NCBI RefSeq assembly: GCF_022024115.1
Contig: NZ_CP091792.1
Coordinates: 1,612,001-1,676,000 of the forward strand
Source: Prevotella communis
Lineage (GTDB): Bacteria > Bacteroidota > Bacteroidia > Bacteroidales > Bacteroidaceae
DNA length: 64,000 nucleotides
Direction of reading: 5' to 3'
Positions 42,035 through 52,761 of the stretch are shown one piece after another. Made by a program: the position numbers and the translations under genes. The notes below the pieces were generated by a model. That model saw only the letters and a program-made list of their open reading frames with translations. It made no database searches and was not told where the DNA came from. Positions within the stretch are counted from its first letter, which is position 1; each line of letters begins with the position of its first letter.

Positions 42035-43306
42035 TTATTCACCCTTGATAGCTGCTACACCGGGAAGCACCTTACCCTCGATGGCCTCGAGAAGAGCACC
42101 ACCACCAGTAGAGATGTAAGATACCTGGTCGGCCAGACCGAACTTGTTGACACAAGCTACAGAGTCGCCACCACCAATCAGTGAGAAAGCACCATTCTTT
42201 GTAGCTTCAGCGATAGCGTCGCCAATGGCACGTGAACCAGCGGTGAAGGCGTCGCACTCGAAGACACCGGCAGGACCGTTCCACAGAATGGTCTTTGCAC
42301 CCTTGATAGCCTCTGCGAATGCTTTCTGGCTCTCAGGACCTGCGTCAACACCCTCGAAACCAGCGGGAACCTTGTTGGCAGGGCAGGTGATAATCTCAGC
42401 ACCTTCCTTCACAGTCATAGTACCGAAGTCGAGACCGTTGGTAGCTGTGCAGTCAGAACCCAGAACGAGCTCTACGCCGTTCTTCTTAGCGAGCTCCTCA
42501 ACACCCAGAGCAACATCCAGCTTGTCGAGCTCTACGATAGAGTCGCCAATCTCGCCGTTGTGAGCCTTAGCGAAGGTGTAGGTCATACCACCGCAGAGGA
42601 TGAGCTTGTCAACCTTGCCAAGCAGGTTCTCGATGATACCAATCTTAGAAGATACCTTAGAACCACCCATGATGGCAACGAAAGGACGCTTGATGTTTGA
42701 GAGAACGGCGTCAACAGCCTGAACCTCTTTCTCCATCAGCAGACCCAACATCTTGTTGTTAGCATCGAAATAGTCAGCGATAACAGCGGTAGAAGCGTGC
42801 TTGCGGTGAGCTGTACCGAAGGCATCCATCACGTAGCAGTCAGCGTAAGAAGCGAGGGTCTTAGCGAACTCCTTCTGGCTGGCCTTCATAGCCTTCTTAG
42901 CCTCGTCATATTTTGGATCTTCCTTGTCGATACCTACGGGCTTACCCTCTTCCTCTGGATAGAAACGCAGGTTCTCGAGCAGCAGAGCCTCGCCCATCTT
43001 CAGAGCCTTGGCAGCATCAGCAGCCTTAGCGCAGTCGGGAGCGAAAGCAACGGGAACACCCAGAGCCTTCTCTACAGCCTCGCGGATCTGACCCAGACTC
43101 TTCTTCATGTCAACCTTTCCTTTGGGCTTACCCATGTGGCTCATGATGATGACAGCACCACCATCAGCCAGAATCTTCTTCAGGGTAGGCAGGGCACCGC
43201 GGATACGGGTGTCGTCTGTGATCTTACCATTCTCATCGAGGGGTACGTTGAAATCTACACGTACGATTGCCTTCTTACCGGCAAAGTTGAATTCGTTGAT
43301 TGTCAT
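42035..43306 (-). CDS. pgk: Phosphoglycerate kinase
   Basis: A 423-residue complete enzyme of glycolysis: 1,3-bisphosphoglycerate + ADP gives 3-phosphoglycerate + ATP. Substrate-side motifs [11 protein letters not shown] and [17 protein letters not shown], the hinge region, and nucleotide-side [17 protein letters not shown] and GGGDSVA are all present. It contains an insertion typical of Bacteroidetes pgk ([20 protein letters not shown]). It starts 39 bp after a TAATTTTG promoter element. The 3' two thirds are duplicated at 39325-40138. Confidence 0.97.
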   Translation of the reverse strand: MTINEFNFAGKKAIVRVDFNVPLDENGKITDDTRIRGALPTLKKILADGGAVIIMSHMGKPKGKVDMKKSLGQIREAVEKALGVPVAFAPDCAKAADAAKALKMGEALLLENLRFYPEEEGKPVGIDKEDPKYDEAKKAMKASQKEFAKTLASYADCYVMDAFGTAHRKHASTAVIADYFDANNKMLGLLMEKEVQAVDAVLSNIKRPFVAIMGGSKVSSKIGIIENLLGKVDKLILCGGMTYTFAKAHNGEIGDSIVELDKLDVALGVEELAKKNGVELVLGSDCTATNGLDFGTMTVKEGAEIITCPANKVPAGFEGVDAGPESQKAFAEAIKGAKTILWNGPAGVFECDAFTAGSRAIGDAIAEATKNGAFSLIGGGDSVACVNKFGLADQVSYISTGGGALLEAIEGKVLPGVAAIKGE

Positions 43307-43344
43307 TTTCTTACAATATTATAAATTACAAATTAAACTGGTTG

Positions 43345-43352
43345 CAAAATTA
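43345..43352 (-). promoter_or_regulatory. -7 element of pgk
   Basis: Reads TAATTTTG on the minus strand. Upstream (43353-43400) is an AT-rich run of AATTGAAAATTGA-type repeats, also seen before pheS. Confidence 0.65.
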
Positions 43353-43432
43353 CTAATAATAATTGAAAATTGAGAATTGATGATTGAAAATTTGCTTTCG
43401 CACATCATTTTTTTATCTTTTCTCTCAATTAT

Positions 43433-44500
43433 TTACAGCGTGCCCTTGGTGGAGGGCAACTGATAGTGGTCTATGTCGCGGCGCACGGCAGCTCGGAGGG
43501 CACGGGCCAGGGCTTTGAAGATGGCTTCTGCCTTGTGGTGCTCATTATCACCATCGGCCTCGATATAGAGATTCATGAGGGCTGCGTCAGAGAGGCTCTT
43601 GAAGAAATGGAAGAACATCTCGGTGGGCACATCACCCACGTACTCGCGATGGAACGCTGTCTTCCAGATGAGCCAGGGACGGCCGCTGAAATCGAGCGTC
43701 ACATGGGCATGACAGTCGTCCATAGGCAGGGAGAAGCCGTAGCGCTCAATGCCGCGCTTGGAACCCAGCGCCTTGTTGATACACTGGCCCAGAGCGAGGG
43801 CGGTATCCTCAATGGTGTGGTGCTCGTCAACATGGAGGTCGCCCTTGGTATGAATGAGCAGGTCCATCTGCCCGTGGCGTGCTATCTGTTCAAGCATGTG
43901 GTCAAAGAAACCCAGTCCGGTCTGGATATCGGCCTTGCCTGTGCCGTCGAGGGTGAGGCGCACGTGGATATCGGTCTCCTTGGTGGTGCGGACGACCTCA
44001 GCGGTGCGTTCACCGTCAAAGATCTGTTCGGCTACCTGCTTCCACGAGAGGGTATCGCTCAGGATGAGTGACTTACATCCTATATTCTCGGCAAAACGGG
44101 CATCGGTCTCACGATCACCGATGACGTAGCTGTTGGCGATGTCGTATTCGGGGTCGTTCATGTATTTCTCTACCAACCCGGTGTTGGGTTTGCGCGTAGG
44201 TGCATTGTCCTCAGGGAAATGGTTGTCAACGAGGATGTCGTCGAACTCGATGCCTTCGCCCTTGAGCGCCTCAAGGATGAAGTTGTGGGCGGGCCAGAAC
44301 GTGTCCTCAGGGAAAGAACTGGTGCCCAGTCCGTCCTGATTGCTGACCATCACAAAGCGAAAGTCGGTTTTTTCACGTAGGAATGCCAACCAGCGGAAGA
44401 CACCCGGCTTGAACTTGATTTTCTCGAGCGCGTCAACTTGCTCGTCGTGAGGCTCTTCTACGAGCGTGCCGTCACGGTCAATAAAGAGTATGCGTTTCAT
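43433..44500 (-). CDS. hisB: Bifunctional HisB: histidinol-phosphatase / imidazoleglycerol-phosphate dehydratase
   Basis: A 355-residue fusion of two histidine-pathway enzymes. Residues 1-165 are a HAD phosphatase (FIDRDGTL with Asp8 and Asp10; [16 protein letters not shown]). Residues 170-355 are the dehydratase, with its two Mn-binding repeats ([37 protein letters not shown]). It overlaps the upstream membrane-protein gene by 4 bp (ATGA). No other his gene is in the window, so the pathway is dispersed or begins beyond it. Confidence 0.96.
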   Translation of the reverse strand: MKRILFIDRDGTLVEEPHDEQVDALEKIKFKPGVFRWLAFLREKTDFRFVMVSNQDGLGTSSFPEDTFWPAHNFILEALKGEGIEFDDILVDNHFPEDNAPTRKPNTGLVEKYMNDPEYDIANSYVIGDRETDARFAENIGCKSLILSDTLSWKQVAEQIFDGERTAEVVRTTKETDIHVRLTLDGTGKADIQTGLGFFDHMLEQIARHGQMDLLIHTKGDLHVDEHHTIEDTALALGQCINKALGSKRGIERYGFSLPMDDCHAHVTLDFSGRPWLIWKTAFHREYVGDVPTEMFFHFFKSLSDAALMNLYIEADGDNEHHKAEAIFKALARALRAAVRRDIDHYQLPSTKGTL

Positions 44501-45234
44501 AACTTAATACGTTTTCTTTCTTTTTCCAGCGTGTCAATGCTTCCGTAGGCATAATAGAAGGGGAACACCGTAATAAGGTGTACGTATGCCTGAATGAAGC
44601 CAGCAATGACGAAAGCGGCGAAGGTGAGCTTGCCCATATAGTCGGGCATGCCCAGTGGGTCGCCTGCAGCGGCACCTGCATAGGCCTTGATATTGGCAAT
44701 GCCAATGATGATAGCCGGCAGTTCACAGAAGAGCGTGAGCACAGCGGTGAACAGCAAGGTTATAAAGAATGTGGCAAAGAGGGTGCCGAAATGACGCAGA
44801 CCGGGACGGAACAGAAAGCAGACCGACTTCCATAGCAGCTTGACATACCACAGACCGGGCCATACGCCCCACCAATGAGCCGGACGGGGAACGGTGCCCG
44901 TGGTCTTATGCTCTCTGCATGCCCAGAAAGCCGTTGATGCCAGGAGCAAGGCTGCCAGCACAAAGAGCAGTTGGGCTGCCAGCGTCAGGCAGGAGGCCAT
45001 CAATACGGCCCCCAAATTGGTTGCAGAGAATGCAGGCAGGGTTACGACAATAGGCAGAAGGTCACTAATAAACAAGTATGTGGCCAATGCGAAAACCAGT
45101 GCATAGATGATGGCTATAGGCCAGGATGCACGGAACAACTGTTTGAAGTTCTCGGTATAAAGTTGATATGCATCATAGAAGATGGAAGCAATGCTACGCG
45201 TCTTCTGAAACATTAAATCTTCCTTCGTTTTCAT
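44497..45234 (-). CDS. Membrane protein of unknown function, upstream of hisB
   Basis: A 245-residue protein with about six hydrophobic segments (residues 35-60, 68-115, 150-180, 205-235) and an amphipathic N-terminus ([25 protein letters not shown]), a layout like YciC/glycerophosphoryl-diester-type membrane regions. There is no catalytic motif. It is translationally coupled to hisB, but a functional link is not evident. The promoter is shared divergently with the oxidoreductase gene. Confidence 0.7.
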   Translation of the reverse strand: MKTKEDLMFQKTRSIASIFYDAYQLYTENFKQLFRASWPIAIIYALVFALATYLFISDLLPIVVTLPAFSATNLGAVLMASCLTLAAQLLFVLAALLLASTAFWACREHKTTGTVPRPAHWWGVWPGLWYVKLLWKSVCFLFRPGLRHFGTLFATFFITLLFTAVLTLFCELPAIIIGIANIKAYAGAAAGDPLGMPDYMGKLTFAAFVIAGFIQAYVHLITVFPFYYAYGSIDTLEKERKRIKL

Positions 45235-45256
45235 GTCTTTGTATCAAAAATTGTTG

Positions 45257-45316
45257 CAAAGGTACGAAATAATTATGAATTAAGAATTAAGAATTATGAA
45301 TTAATTTGTACCTTTG
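45257..45316. promoter_or_regulatory. Divergent promoter pair
   Basis: Minus-strand TACCTTTG at 45257-45264 serves the membrane protein-hisB operon. Plus-strand TACCTTTG at 45309-45316 serves the oxidoreductase. Between them lie GAATTAAGAATTAAGAATTA tandem repeats that would serve as AT-rich upstream sequence for both. Confidence 0.7.
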
Positions 45317-45334
45317 CAGAAAATTTACATTCCT

Positions 45335-46318
45335 ATGAAGAAACTAAGGTGGGGATTTATTGGCTGTGGCGAGGTCTGCGAACTGAAAAGCGGTCCGGCC
45401 TTCGCAGAGGTGGAGGATTCCACAGTGGTGGCTGTGATGAGCCGCACGGAGCAGAAAGCCCGTTCGTATGCCGAGCGTCACGGGGTGCCGCGCTGGTATA
45501 CGGATGCACAGGAACTGATTGACGATCCCGATGTGAATGCCATCTATGTGGCCACACCGCCGTCCAGTCATGCTACATACGCCATCATGGCAATGAGGGC
45601 AGGCAAACCTGTTTATGTAGAGAAACCGCTGGCCTCGAACTATGAGGACTGTATCCGCGTGAACCGTGTGTCGGAACAGACGGGCATACCGTGCTTTGTG
45701 GCTTACTACAGGCGCAACCTGCCGTATTTCCAGAAGGTGAAGCAGCTGGTGGAGCAGGGTACGATAGGCGACGTGATCAACGTGCAGATACGATTCTCAT
45801 GGCCGCCTCGTCCGCTGGACTATGCCCATCCGGAGAACCTGCCCTGGCGACTGAAGGCCGACATTGCGGGTGGTGGCTATTTCTACGACCTGGCTCCACA
45901 CCAGATAGACCTGTTGCAGGATATGTTTGGCATAATACTGGAGGCGCGAGGCATCTGTGCGAACCGTGGCGGCCTGTATGAGGCAGAGGACTCGGTGAGC
46001 GCCGTGTTTCAGTTTGAGAACGGACTGCCTGGAAGTGGCTCGTGGTGCTTCGTAGGGCATGAGTCGGCTCGTAACGACCGCATACTGATTATTGGCAACC
46101 AGGGGTCGCTGAGTTTCTCGGTGTTCAACTATTCGCCTATAGAGGTGCACACCAGTGACGGCACGCAGCGCATAGAGGTGCCCAATCCGCAGTATGTGCA
46201 GTATCCGCTGATTAAGAATGTGTGCGAACATCTGCAGGGACGCGGCATCTGCACGGCAACGAGCGTGTCGGCCACGTCGATCAACTGGGTGATGGACCGC
46301 ATCCTCGGAAAATATTAA
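45335..46318 (+). CDS. Gfo/Idh/MocA-family oxidoreductase
   Basis: A 327-residue NAD(P)-dependent dehydrogenase from the ATG at 45335 (an upstream TTG overlaps the promoter). The Rossmann fold begins WGFIGCGEV. VATPPSSHATYAIMAMRAGKPVYVEKPLA contains the catalytic-site Lys of the family. YFYDLAPHQIDLLQDMFG holds the substrate-side His and Asp. The C-terminal domain is the usual mixed sheet. The substrate is unknown; relatives act on sugars, inositols and sugar nucleotides. Confidence 0.9.
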   Translation: MKKLRWGFIGCGEVCELKSGPAFAEVEDSTVVAVMSRTEQKARSYAERHGVPRWYTDAQELIDDPDVNAIYVATPPSSHATYAIMAMRAGKPVYVEKPLASNYEDCIRVNRVSEQTGIPCFVAYYRRNLPYFQKVKQLVEQGTIGDVINVQIRFSWPPRPLDYAHPENLPWRLKADIAGGGYFYDLAPHQIDLLQDMFGIILEARGICANRGGLYEAEDSVSAVFQFENGLPGSGSWCFVGHESARNDRILIIGNQGSLSFSVFNYSPIEVHTSDGTQRIEVPNPQYVQYPLIKNVCEHLQGRGICTATSVSATSINWVMDRILGKY

Positions 46319-46350
46319 GGCATATTATATAATAAGGATAACAGTATACT

Positions 46351-47466
46351 TTGAAAAAACTCGTTTTAGGACTGATGATGATGATGACGGCTCCTGCCTG
46401 TGCGCAGGAGACGATCCCTGTGGTGCTGGATTCCGTGAAGACAGACACCGTGGTGAAGAGTGCGCCCCGGAAACTGGGACTGATTCGCCGCATCATCCGC
46501 GGGTTCGACAAGGTGGACGAGCGCTACATAGAACCTCAGCATTATGTCTATGCGGCGATGCTTCAGGGTACGCGCAACTACGATTACTATACACTCCGCT
46601 CGGCGGGCGACAACAGGCAGTCGATTTCCTTCTCGCCTGACTCGGAGGTGCGCCTGGGTCCGTATGCCGGATGGCGATGGGTGTTCCTGGGCTATACGCT
46701 GTCGCTGGAAAACCTGTCGGTGAACAGTCATAAGAGTGGGTTTGACCTGAGCGTGTACAGTTCGCAGATAGGACTGGACCTGTTCTACCACCGCACGGCA
46801 CGCGACTTTAAGTTGCGCGACGTGAACCTGGGGCATCAGCAGGACTACTCGGCACTCAACAACGTGTCGTTCGATGGTTTTACCACGGACATCACGGGCT
46901 TCAATATTTACTATATCTTTAACCACGGAAAGTTCTCATATCCAGCAGCTTTCTCACAGAGCACGATACAGAAAATCAGTTGCGGTTCGTGGTTGGCCGG
47001 CTTTGGCTATACCCAGAACTCGTTTGATCTCGACCATGAGCTGCTGCAGTCGGTCATCGACGAGAAAATGGGTGCGAAGCGCGTGGAACTGGACAGCGCT
47101 TTGCAGTTCAGGAATATCAAATACGTGGATTTCAGCCTGTCGGGCGGCTATGCCTACAACTGGGTGTTTGCACGCAACTGGCTGCTGGGTGGCAGCATCC
47201 AACTTGCCGCCTCGCATAAGCGTAGCACGGGTGAGATGAGCGACAAGAAAAGTAGGAGCTTCAGTATCCAGAACCTGAACCTCGACGGTATCGGACGTTT
47301 TGCGCTGGTATATAACAACATGAAATGGTATGCAGGCTGCAGTGTGGTGATGCATACCTATAATTATAGCTTGTCGCAATTCTCAACGAATAATACGTTT
47401 GGCTCGGCTAATCTGTATGTGGGAATCAATTTTGGCTTGAAGAAGAAATACAGGGAGAAGAAATGA
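46351..47466 (+). CDS. DUF4421-type secreted beta-rich protein
   Basis: A 371-residue protein starting with TTG at 46351, chosen because the codons that follow encode the basic start of a signal peptide (MKKLVLGLMMMMTAPACA); the next ATG would lose both lysines. The mature part is rich in aromatic, alternating beta strands (LGPYAGWRWVFLGYTLSL, LFYHRTARDFKLRDV, GGYAYNWVFARNWLLGGS), and ends NLYVGINFGLKKKYREKK, consistent with an outer-membrane barrel of the DUF4421 family. It overlaps the next gene by 4 bp, so the two probably act together in the cell envelope. Confidence 0.75.
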   Translation: MKKLVLGLMMMMTAPACAQETIPVVLDSVKTDTVVKSAPRKLGLIRRIIRGFDKVDERYIEPQHYVYAAMLQGTRNYDYYTLRSAGDNRQSISFSPDSEVRLGPYAGWRWVFLGYTLSLENLSVNSHKSGFDLSVYSSQIGLDLFYHRTARDFKLRDVNLGHQQDYSALNNVSFDGFTTDITGFNIYYIFNHGKFSYPAAFSQSTIQKISCGSWLAGFGYTQNSFDLDHELLQSVIDEKMGAKRVELDSALQFRNIKYVDFSLSGGYAYNWVFARNWLLGGSIQLAASHKRSTGEMSDKKSRSFSIQNLNLDGIGRFALVYNNMKWYAGCSVVMHTYNYSLSQFSTNNTFGSANLYVGINFGLKKKYREKK

Positions 47467-48308
47467 GACACAGACTGGGTGTGGTAATCATGCTGCTGGT
47501 GCTGACGGGTGTCGGCACCTATGCGCAGAAGGAAACGGACAGCATCTTCATAGAGCGGGCGTTGAGACAGGCACCGGGTGGGGCAGGGACGCTGCATTTC
47601 GCCCGCCTGTTGATGGGCAGGCCCTATATAGCGCATACGCTGGAGGTGAACGACGAGGAACAGCTGGTGGTGAATACCCGTGAGCTGGACTGCACCACGC
47701 TGGTGGAGAATGTGGTGGCGCTGACGCTCTGTCATGAGCAGAAGAAAATGAGCTTTGCCGATTTCCGTGAGGTGCTGCAGCGAATCCGTTACCGCGGGGG
47801 CGTCATCGACGGTTATCCCTCACGACTGCACTATTTTACTGATTGGATTATAGACAACAGCAGAAAGGGCATTGTCAGCGAGATACAGCAGAAGAAAGCA
47901 CCCTTTACGTCGGTACAGACGGTTAGCGTGAACTATATGAGCAGGCATCCGCAGTCGTACAAGGCGCTAAAGGCCCATCCACAGTATGTGTCTGTGATTG
48001 CAAAACAGGAGGAGATGCTGACGGGCAGACAGTTTCGATTTATCCCCAAGTCAGCAGTACGTAACACTAAACTGCTTCGCTCCGTGATTCACGATGGTGA
48101 TATCCTGGCTATCACCACATCGAAAGCCGGACTGGATATAGCGCATCTGGGATTTGCCGTGTGGAGAAAGGACGGACTGCATCTGCTGAATGCCTCACAG
48201 ATACATCACAAGGTGGTAGAGGAGCCCATGACATTCCGCAAATACCTCTCAAAACATCCGGCACACACAGGCGTGAGAGTCATTCGTCTTAACTCCTTAA
48301 CTCCTTAA
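47463..48308 (+). CDS. DUF1460 (NlpC/P60-like) secreted amidase
   Basis: A 281-residue protein with an N-terminal signal peptide (RHRLGVVIMLLVLTGVGTYAQ). The catalytic Cys lies in RELDCTTLVENV and the His in LDIAHLGFAVW, with a downstream NASQIHHKVV, as in DUF1460 proteins, which are N-acetylmuramoyl-L-alanine amidase or endopeptidase-like enzymes acting on peptidoglycan. The last codons (RLNSLTP) run into a TTAACTCC tandem repeat. Confidence 0.82.
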   Translation: MRHRLGVVIMLLVLTGVGTYAQKETDSIFIERALRQAPGGAGTLHFARLLMGRPYIAHTLEVNDEEQLVVNTRELDCTTLVENVVALTLCHEQKKMSFADFREVLQRIRYRGGVIDGYPSRLHYFTDWIIDNSRKGIVSEIQQKKAPFTSVQTVSVNYMSRHPQSYKALKAHPQYVSVIAKQEEMLTGRQFRFIPKSAVRNTKLLRSVIHDGDILAITTSKAGLDIAHLGFAVWRKDGLHLLNASQIHHKVVEEPMTFRKYLSKHPAHTGVRVIRLNSLTP

Positions 48309-48352
48309 CTCCTTACTCCTTCGCTCCGTAATTCCGTAAATCCTTAAATTCC
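48290..48352. repeat. Short tandem repeats at gene junction
   Basis: TTAACTCC repeated, drifting to TTACTCC, CTCCGTAATTCCGTAAATCC and similar. It separates the convergent amidase and TamB-like genes. Confidence 0.6.
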
Positions 48353-48353
48353 G

Positions 48354-51300
48354 TTATTCCCTCTTCATCTTCCTCCAGTTGAAGAGCTCTCCGATGCCGT
48401 TGAAGTCCTTCTTCATAATCAGACCCACACCCTGCGTATTCAGGGAAGAACGGGTGAAATAACGGTCGTTGGTCTGATTATATACCTTTAATGCCAGATT
48501 GCCATTAGGGTTCAGCAGATACTGGATATCGAAGTCGCCAATGAAAGAGGTGGTGGTCTGAGTGGCGTTGTCGCGATAGCCGAACTGGCCGTTGATGAGC
48601 AGGCGGTTATTGAGCATGCGTCCGCTGACAATACCCTCGTACTCGGCATTATGCCATCCCTCGTCACCCGTAGAGATATTCGCACCAAAGTTCCAGTCGC
48701 GCGACTTGATGACCTGCGACAGTACCTCGTTGATCTGGGCAGACACGGTACCCGAGAGGAAAGACTGCATGGCCAGTTGGGTCTGTCCGTATTCCTGCGT
48801 CTGTGAGTTATTGGTGCCCTGCGTGTAGAAACGGCCGATACCGAGGAGATAGAGCACCTGCTGGTTCATCTCCTGTTCGCTGGCAATGACAGAGCGGATC
48901 ATCTGGTTTTCCTCCGCATTCACATTGGGCAGTTCGAAGTCGAAGTCAACATGTGGCGACTCAGGCGTACCCTGGATATTCATCAGACAGTTCACACGGA
49001 CGGTATTGCTGGCAAAGGAAGTGCCGAGGTTCAGGTCGGACAGCGACACACCATTCACCGTATACTGTGCCTGCAGGTTGAGGTTGGCATGCAGCGGGTC
49101 GCCTCCAAAGATGATGGTGCCACCATTCTGGAAGGTGAAGTTCTTCTTGATGATATTCTGGATGGTGATGCCATAGGTTCCACTCTCAACGGTATAGGTA
49201 CCAAACATATGGAACGGACCTTTGTTGTAGAACGACGCACGGATGCCGCCACTGCCATGGAGCGTGACGTAGTCGTTGGTCTTGGAGTCCATCAGGATGC
49301 GGAGCGTACCCTGGGGCGTGGCGTTGATATTGAAGTTGATATAGATATTCGTGGACGAAGCAAGGTCCTCCTCGGTGTCCTCGCTATGACGAGAACGTAT
49401 GCCGGAATGATCCACCCAGGTGATAAACTCCTGTTGGCTGATGGCGTCGGGGTTGGTGGCATTGTAGGCAAAGACCGACTTGGCCTCGGGGGTTACGGTA
49501 CAGTTGATTACGACCTCGCCGGGACGTCCGTGGAGGTCGGCAGTACCCGTGGCATAGACCGTACCGCAGACGATGCCGCCATTGAAATCGTCGAAGTCGT
49601 AGGCCAGCAGGTTCTCGGCCGTGATATCCACGTCGAAGGTGAAGTCGGAGAAATGGTCGTGGTTGATGCTGCCATTCAGCGTGCCCTGATGTCCCTCTTT
49701 GTCGGCTATGGTGCACTGGTTCAGCAGGATGCGGTTGGGAATCAGTCGGACAGTATCTTTCTGAAGCGTGTATGTGGTGTTCAGAGCTGTCACGGTGGCC
49801 TTTCCGTCAACGATGAGGTCGCCAGTCAGGTTGAGTTCCGAGAGGGGACCGTAGAGCACCACGTTACCATAGGCATTGCCGCTGACATCGTGCAGGAAGG
49901 AAGATGTGAAGGACTGGCAGAACTCGATACTGGTACCTGCTGCCTGGATATTCAGGTTGATATCCTCCCTGACGGGTGAGATATAGCCGTTGATGAAGGT
50001 CTTTGACTTTGCCCCGTTGTCGGCAATGGCGTCGATGTCAATCTGCTTTCCGGCCTTATTCCACCTGGCGTTGGCAACCAGCGTGCCCATGCGGCCCGAC
50101 TGGAAGCGGAACTGATCGACGGTGAGGTCGGTGCTGCCCTCGATATCGTCAAAGACCTGAGAGAGGGTAGCGGTACCCGTGGCCAGACCATCGAAGCTCA
50201 CGGCATCGAAATCCACCAGGTCGAGGATGTAGGCCACATCCAGTTCCTTGAGGTCGATGGTGATGGCATCGGCAGGCGACTCAGAGGCAACACCATCGAT
50301 AATCAGGTGCTGGCGCTCATGGTTGATCGTGAAATGATCCACCACGAGGTGCTTGGCTGAATAGAAGATGTCACAGGGCTCGAGATTCCAGGGCTTCTCG
50401 CGTACCGTCATCACAGAGGGGAGCACACGGATATGTGCTTCGGCCTTTCCCTGCTCGTTGGCATAGAGTTCGGTAATGGTATTGATGGTACCGCTGGTGG
50501 AGTTGACAGGTTCCAGCAAGTTGGCCTTGTTCCAATGGAGCGAGGCAAAGATATGGTTGTCGGCCGCCGAACCATTGAGGTCGATATCCATGTACTCTTC
50601 CTCCGCCATCACCTTGGTGAGGTTCGCCTGATAGTTCATGGTGTCGGCCTTGGTAGAGATGCTGATGGTGGAGTTCATATAACGATTACCGTTATAGGTG
50701 AACATAGGCAGTTGTCCCTCTACATCCAACAGCTTATGCTTGTCGTCGACAGAGGCTGTCAGCGTCAGCGGACGCTCGATGCTGAGGGGTAAGTTCAGCA
50801 GCTTCTGCATCCAGTCAGTATCCGTCATCGTGAGTTCCACCGTGAAGTTATTGTTCGTAGGCTGGGTCGCCTTGGGCAGGTTTGGCAGCGTGGGCATCTT
50901 AGAAGCGATATAGTTGATGAAACTCTGGGGAAGGGTGTTCCAGTCGAAATCACCCTTGATATCAGCCTCGCCCATGTCGCCCTTCACATTCACGAAATGC
51001 AGATGGTCATCATAGCCCGTCATCACCTCCAGGTTCTTCATGAAATAATAGCTGCCGATGGAGTCGTCGGCCTGCATCTCGAAATCGCTGAGGGTTAAAC
51101 TGCCCTCTGCGTCATTCAGGTTGTTGGCGATGAAGTCGGCATTGATACAGGCAGAGAAGCGGGTGTTGCCCCATTCGTCGGAGAGGTTGAGCGACTGGGG
51201 ACGCAGGTCCTTGATGAAGCCCTCCAGTCTGACGGCATACCGGTTGCCCTTGCGCAGTTCGCCCGTGAGGTCGGCAAGGACATTGGGATCGTCCACCTTC

Positions 51301-52709
51301 AGCGAACCGGCGATATCTCCATGATGATACGTACCGTTTATATTTATATTATGGTAGGGGTAGCTCTTGTATTCTATCAGCGGGATATTGCCTTCGGCCG
51401 TGAAACTGTCCTTACTGCCTCTGATACTGATATTGGTGGCAAGCGTACCCAGTTCGTCGTTGTCGAGAATCTTGCCCAACAGGACGGACTCAGTATCCAG
51501 ATGACCGTCGAACTGCTCGTCTTTATTCATGGAGAATGCGAGAACGATATTACCGACGTCAGAACGGATGTCGGCATTCGTACGGATGGTGCCGGCATCG
51601 TCCTTGCTGACATTTCCATCCAGATGGATATCGCCAAGACGCGTCAGTTCATCGGGCAGCCCGTCAAAGGCCTGTTTGCATTGGCTGATGAATGCCTGTG
51701 AGATATGGAGGCCGGGCGTAGAGAATGCCCATGTATTATTGCGCATAAAACCTTTTCCCTGAAGCTCAAACGACTTGTCGCTGGTGGTGACGGTCAGGTT
51801 GGAACACTCGAAGTTGCTGCCAATGCCCTTCAATGACGTGTGGATGGAGAATGTCTGGGGGAATTCCTTGAGCGCCGGCAACAGACAGGTGATGTCTGCT
51901 GGTGTCAAGGCAGATGCATTCACCACGGTCTCGTATTGGATTGTTTCTGCGATATGTTCCTTGTCGTAGGTGGCATGAATGGCATCGATAGTTACCGCGG
52001 AATGTGGCATCTGCAGACGGAAATCCTTGAGCTCGGCCTGATGGTCATTGGCCTCCACGGCAAGTGACAGACGGTTGATCTTCAGGCCCGACTGCTCCTT
52101 GAAGGTCAGTCGCTTGATGTTGGCATTGAGCGAGTCGGACTGAAACTCCTTCAAGATGATATGAGCGCTGATATCGCTGACCTTCAGGTGACGGGGATTG
52201 AAGACCTGCGGCGTCAGAGGCACGTCTCTCTGGTTGTACGCGATACTGGAGTGACGGATGATGAGTGAGTTGATGCGCAGGTTGATATTGCTGGGCTCAT
52301 CATTGTCCTTAGAGGCCAGTGAGTCGAGAACGAACTGAAAGTTGGGTGCCGCCAGCGAATCTGTTTTATAAAGGTTCGCGTGCGTACCGAAAACTTGGGC
52401 TGACGAGATGGAGATACGTCCATAGGTCAGGGGCATGAACTCAATCTTTGCCGTGAGGCGTCCTACACGCAGCATCTCTTCCTGCTGCTGGTCGAGAATC
52501 AGCACGTCGTCCAATATTACACGATTGGGGAATCCCAGTTCGACGCGCTCAATCTTCACGTCGGTACCAATCTTTTCCGACAGGATATCTGCTATCTGCT
52601 GACCCAGGAAATGTTGGATGAAAGGAAGGTGAATGAGCACAAAAATTAAACCATAGAGAGCCATCAGGCTCCATACGGTCCAGTTGGTTATGTGCTTCAA
52701 TTTATTCAC
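48354..52709 (-). CDS. tamB: TamB-like (DUF490) translocation and assembly protein
   Basis: A 1451-residue protein. One N-terminal membrane segment (WTVWSLMALYGLIFVLIHLPF) and an AsmA-like start (ISEKIGTDVKIERVELGF-type strand pair) come first. A very long repetitive beta-rich periplasmic stretch follows, and a DUF490 domain closes the protein (from about residue 1130: TFQNGGTIIFGGDPL, YTVNGVSLSDLN, NVNAEENQMIRSVIASEQEMN, FSLSGTVSAQINEVLSQVIKSRDWN-type end). TamB-type proteins bridge the inner and outer membranes and carry lipid or help outer-membrane protein assembly. A TAAATTTG element at 52762-52769 (minus strand) is its promoter. Confidence 0.88.
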   Translation of the reverse strand: MNKLKHITNWTVWSLMALYGLIFVLIHLPFIQHFLGQQIADILSEKIGTDVKIERVELGFPNRVILDDVLILDQQQEEMLRVGRLTAKIEFMPLTYGRISISSAQVFGTHANLYKTDSLAAPNFQFVLDSLASKDNDEPSNINLRINSLIIRHSSIAYNQRDVPLTPQVFNPRHLKVSDISAHIILKEFQSDSLNANIKRLTFKEQSGLKINRLSLAVEANDHQAELKDFRLQMPHSAVTIDAIHATYDKEHIAETIQYETVVNASALTPADITCLLPALKEFPQTFSIHTSLKGIGSNFECSNLTVTTSDKSFELQGKGFMRNNTWAFSTPGLHISQAFISQCKQAFDGLPDELTRLGDIHLDGNVSKDDAGTIRTNADIRSDVGNIVLAFSMNKDEQFDGHLDTESVLLGKILDNDELGTLATNISIRGSKDSFTAEGNIPLIEYKSYPYHNININGTYHHGDIAGSLKVDDPNVLADLTGELRKGNRYAVRLEGFIKDLRPQSLNLSDEWGNTRFSACINADFIANNLNDAEGSLTLSDFEMQADDSIGSYYFMKNLEVMTGYDDHLHFVNVKGDMGEADIKGDFDWNTLPQSFINYIASKMPTLPNLPKATQPTNNNFTVELTMTDTDWMQKLLNLPLSIERPLTLTASVDDKHKLLDVEGQLPMFTYNGNRYMNSTISISTKADTMNYQANLTKVMAEEEYMDIDLNGSAADNHIFASLHWNKANLLEPVNSTSGTINTITELYANEQGKAEAHIRVLPSVMTVREKPWNLEPCDIFYSAKHLVVDHFTINHERQHLIIDGVASESPADAITIDLKELDVAYILDLVDFDAVSFDGLATGTATLSQVFDDIEGSTDLTVDQFRFQSGRMGTLVANARWNKAGKQIDIDAIADNGAKSKTFINGYISPVREDINLNIQAAGTSIEFCQSFTSSFLHDVSGNAYGNVVLYGPLSELNLTGDLIVDGKATVTALNTTYTLQKDTVRLIPNRILLNQCTIADKEGHQGTLNGSINHDHFSDFTFDVDITAENLLAYDFDDFNGGIVCGTVYATGTADLHGRPGEVVINCTVTPEAKSVFAYNATNPDAISQQEFITWVDHSGIRSRHSEDTEEDLASSTNIYINFNINATPQGTLRILMDSKTNDYVTLHGSGGIRASFYNKGPFHMFGTYTVESGTYGITIQNIIKKNFTFQNGGTIIFGGDPLHANLNLQAQYTVNGVSLSDLNLGTSFASNTVRVNCLMNIQGTPESPHVDFDFELPNVNAEENQMIRSVIASEQEMNQQVLYLLGIGRFYTQGTNNSQTQEYGQTQLAMQSFLSGTVSAQINEVLSQVIKSRDWNFGANISTGDEGWHNAEYEGIVSGRMLNNRLLINGQFGYRDNATQTTTSFIGDFDIQYLLNPNGNLALKVYNQTNDRYFTRSSLNTQGVGLIMKKDFNGIGELFNWRKMKRE

Positions 52710-52761
52710 TTTCTGTAAATTCTACTTGGCAATTATATGTGTTCTTGTCATTTTCGTTGTG

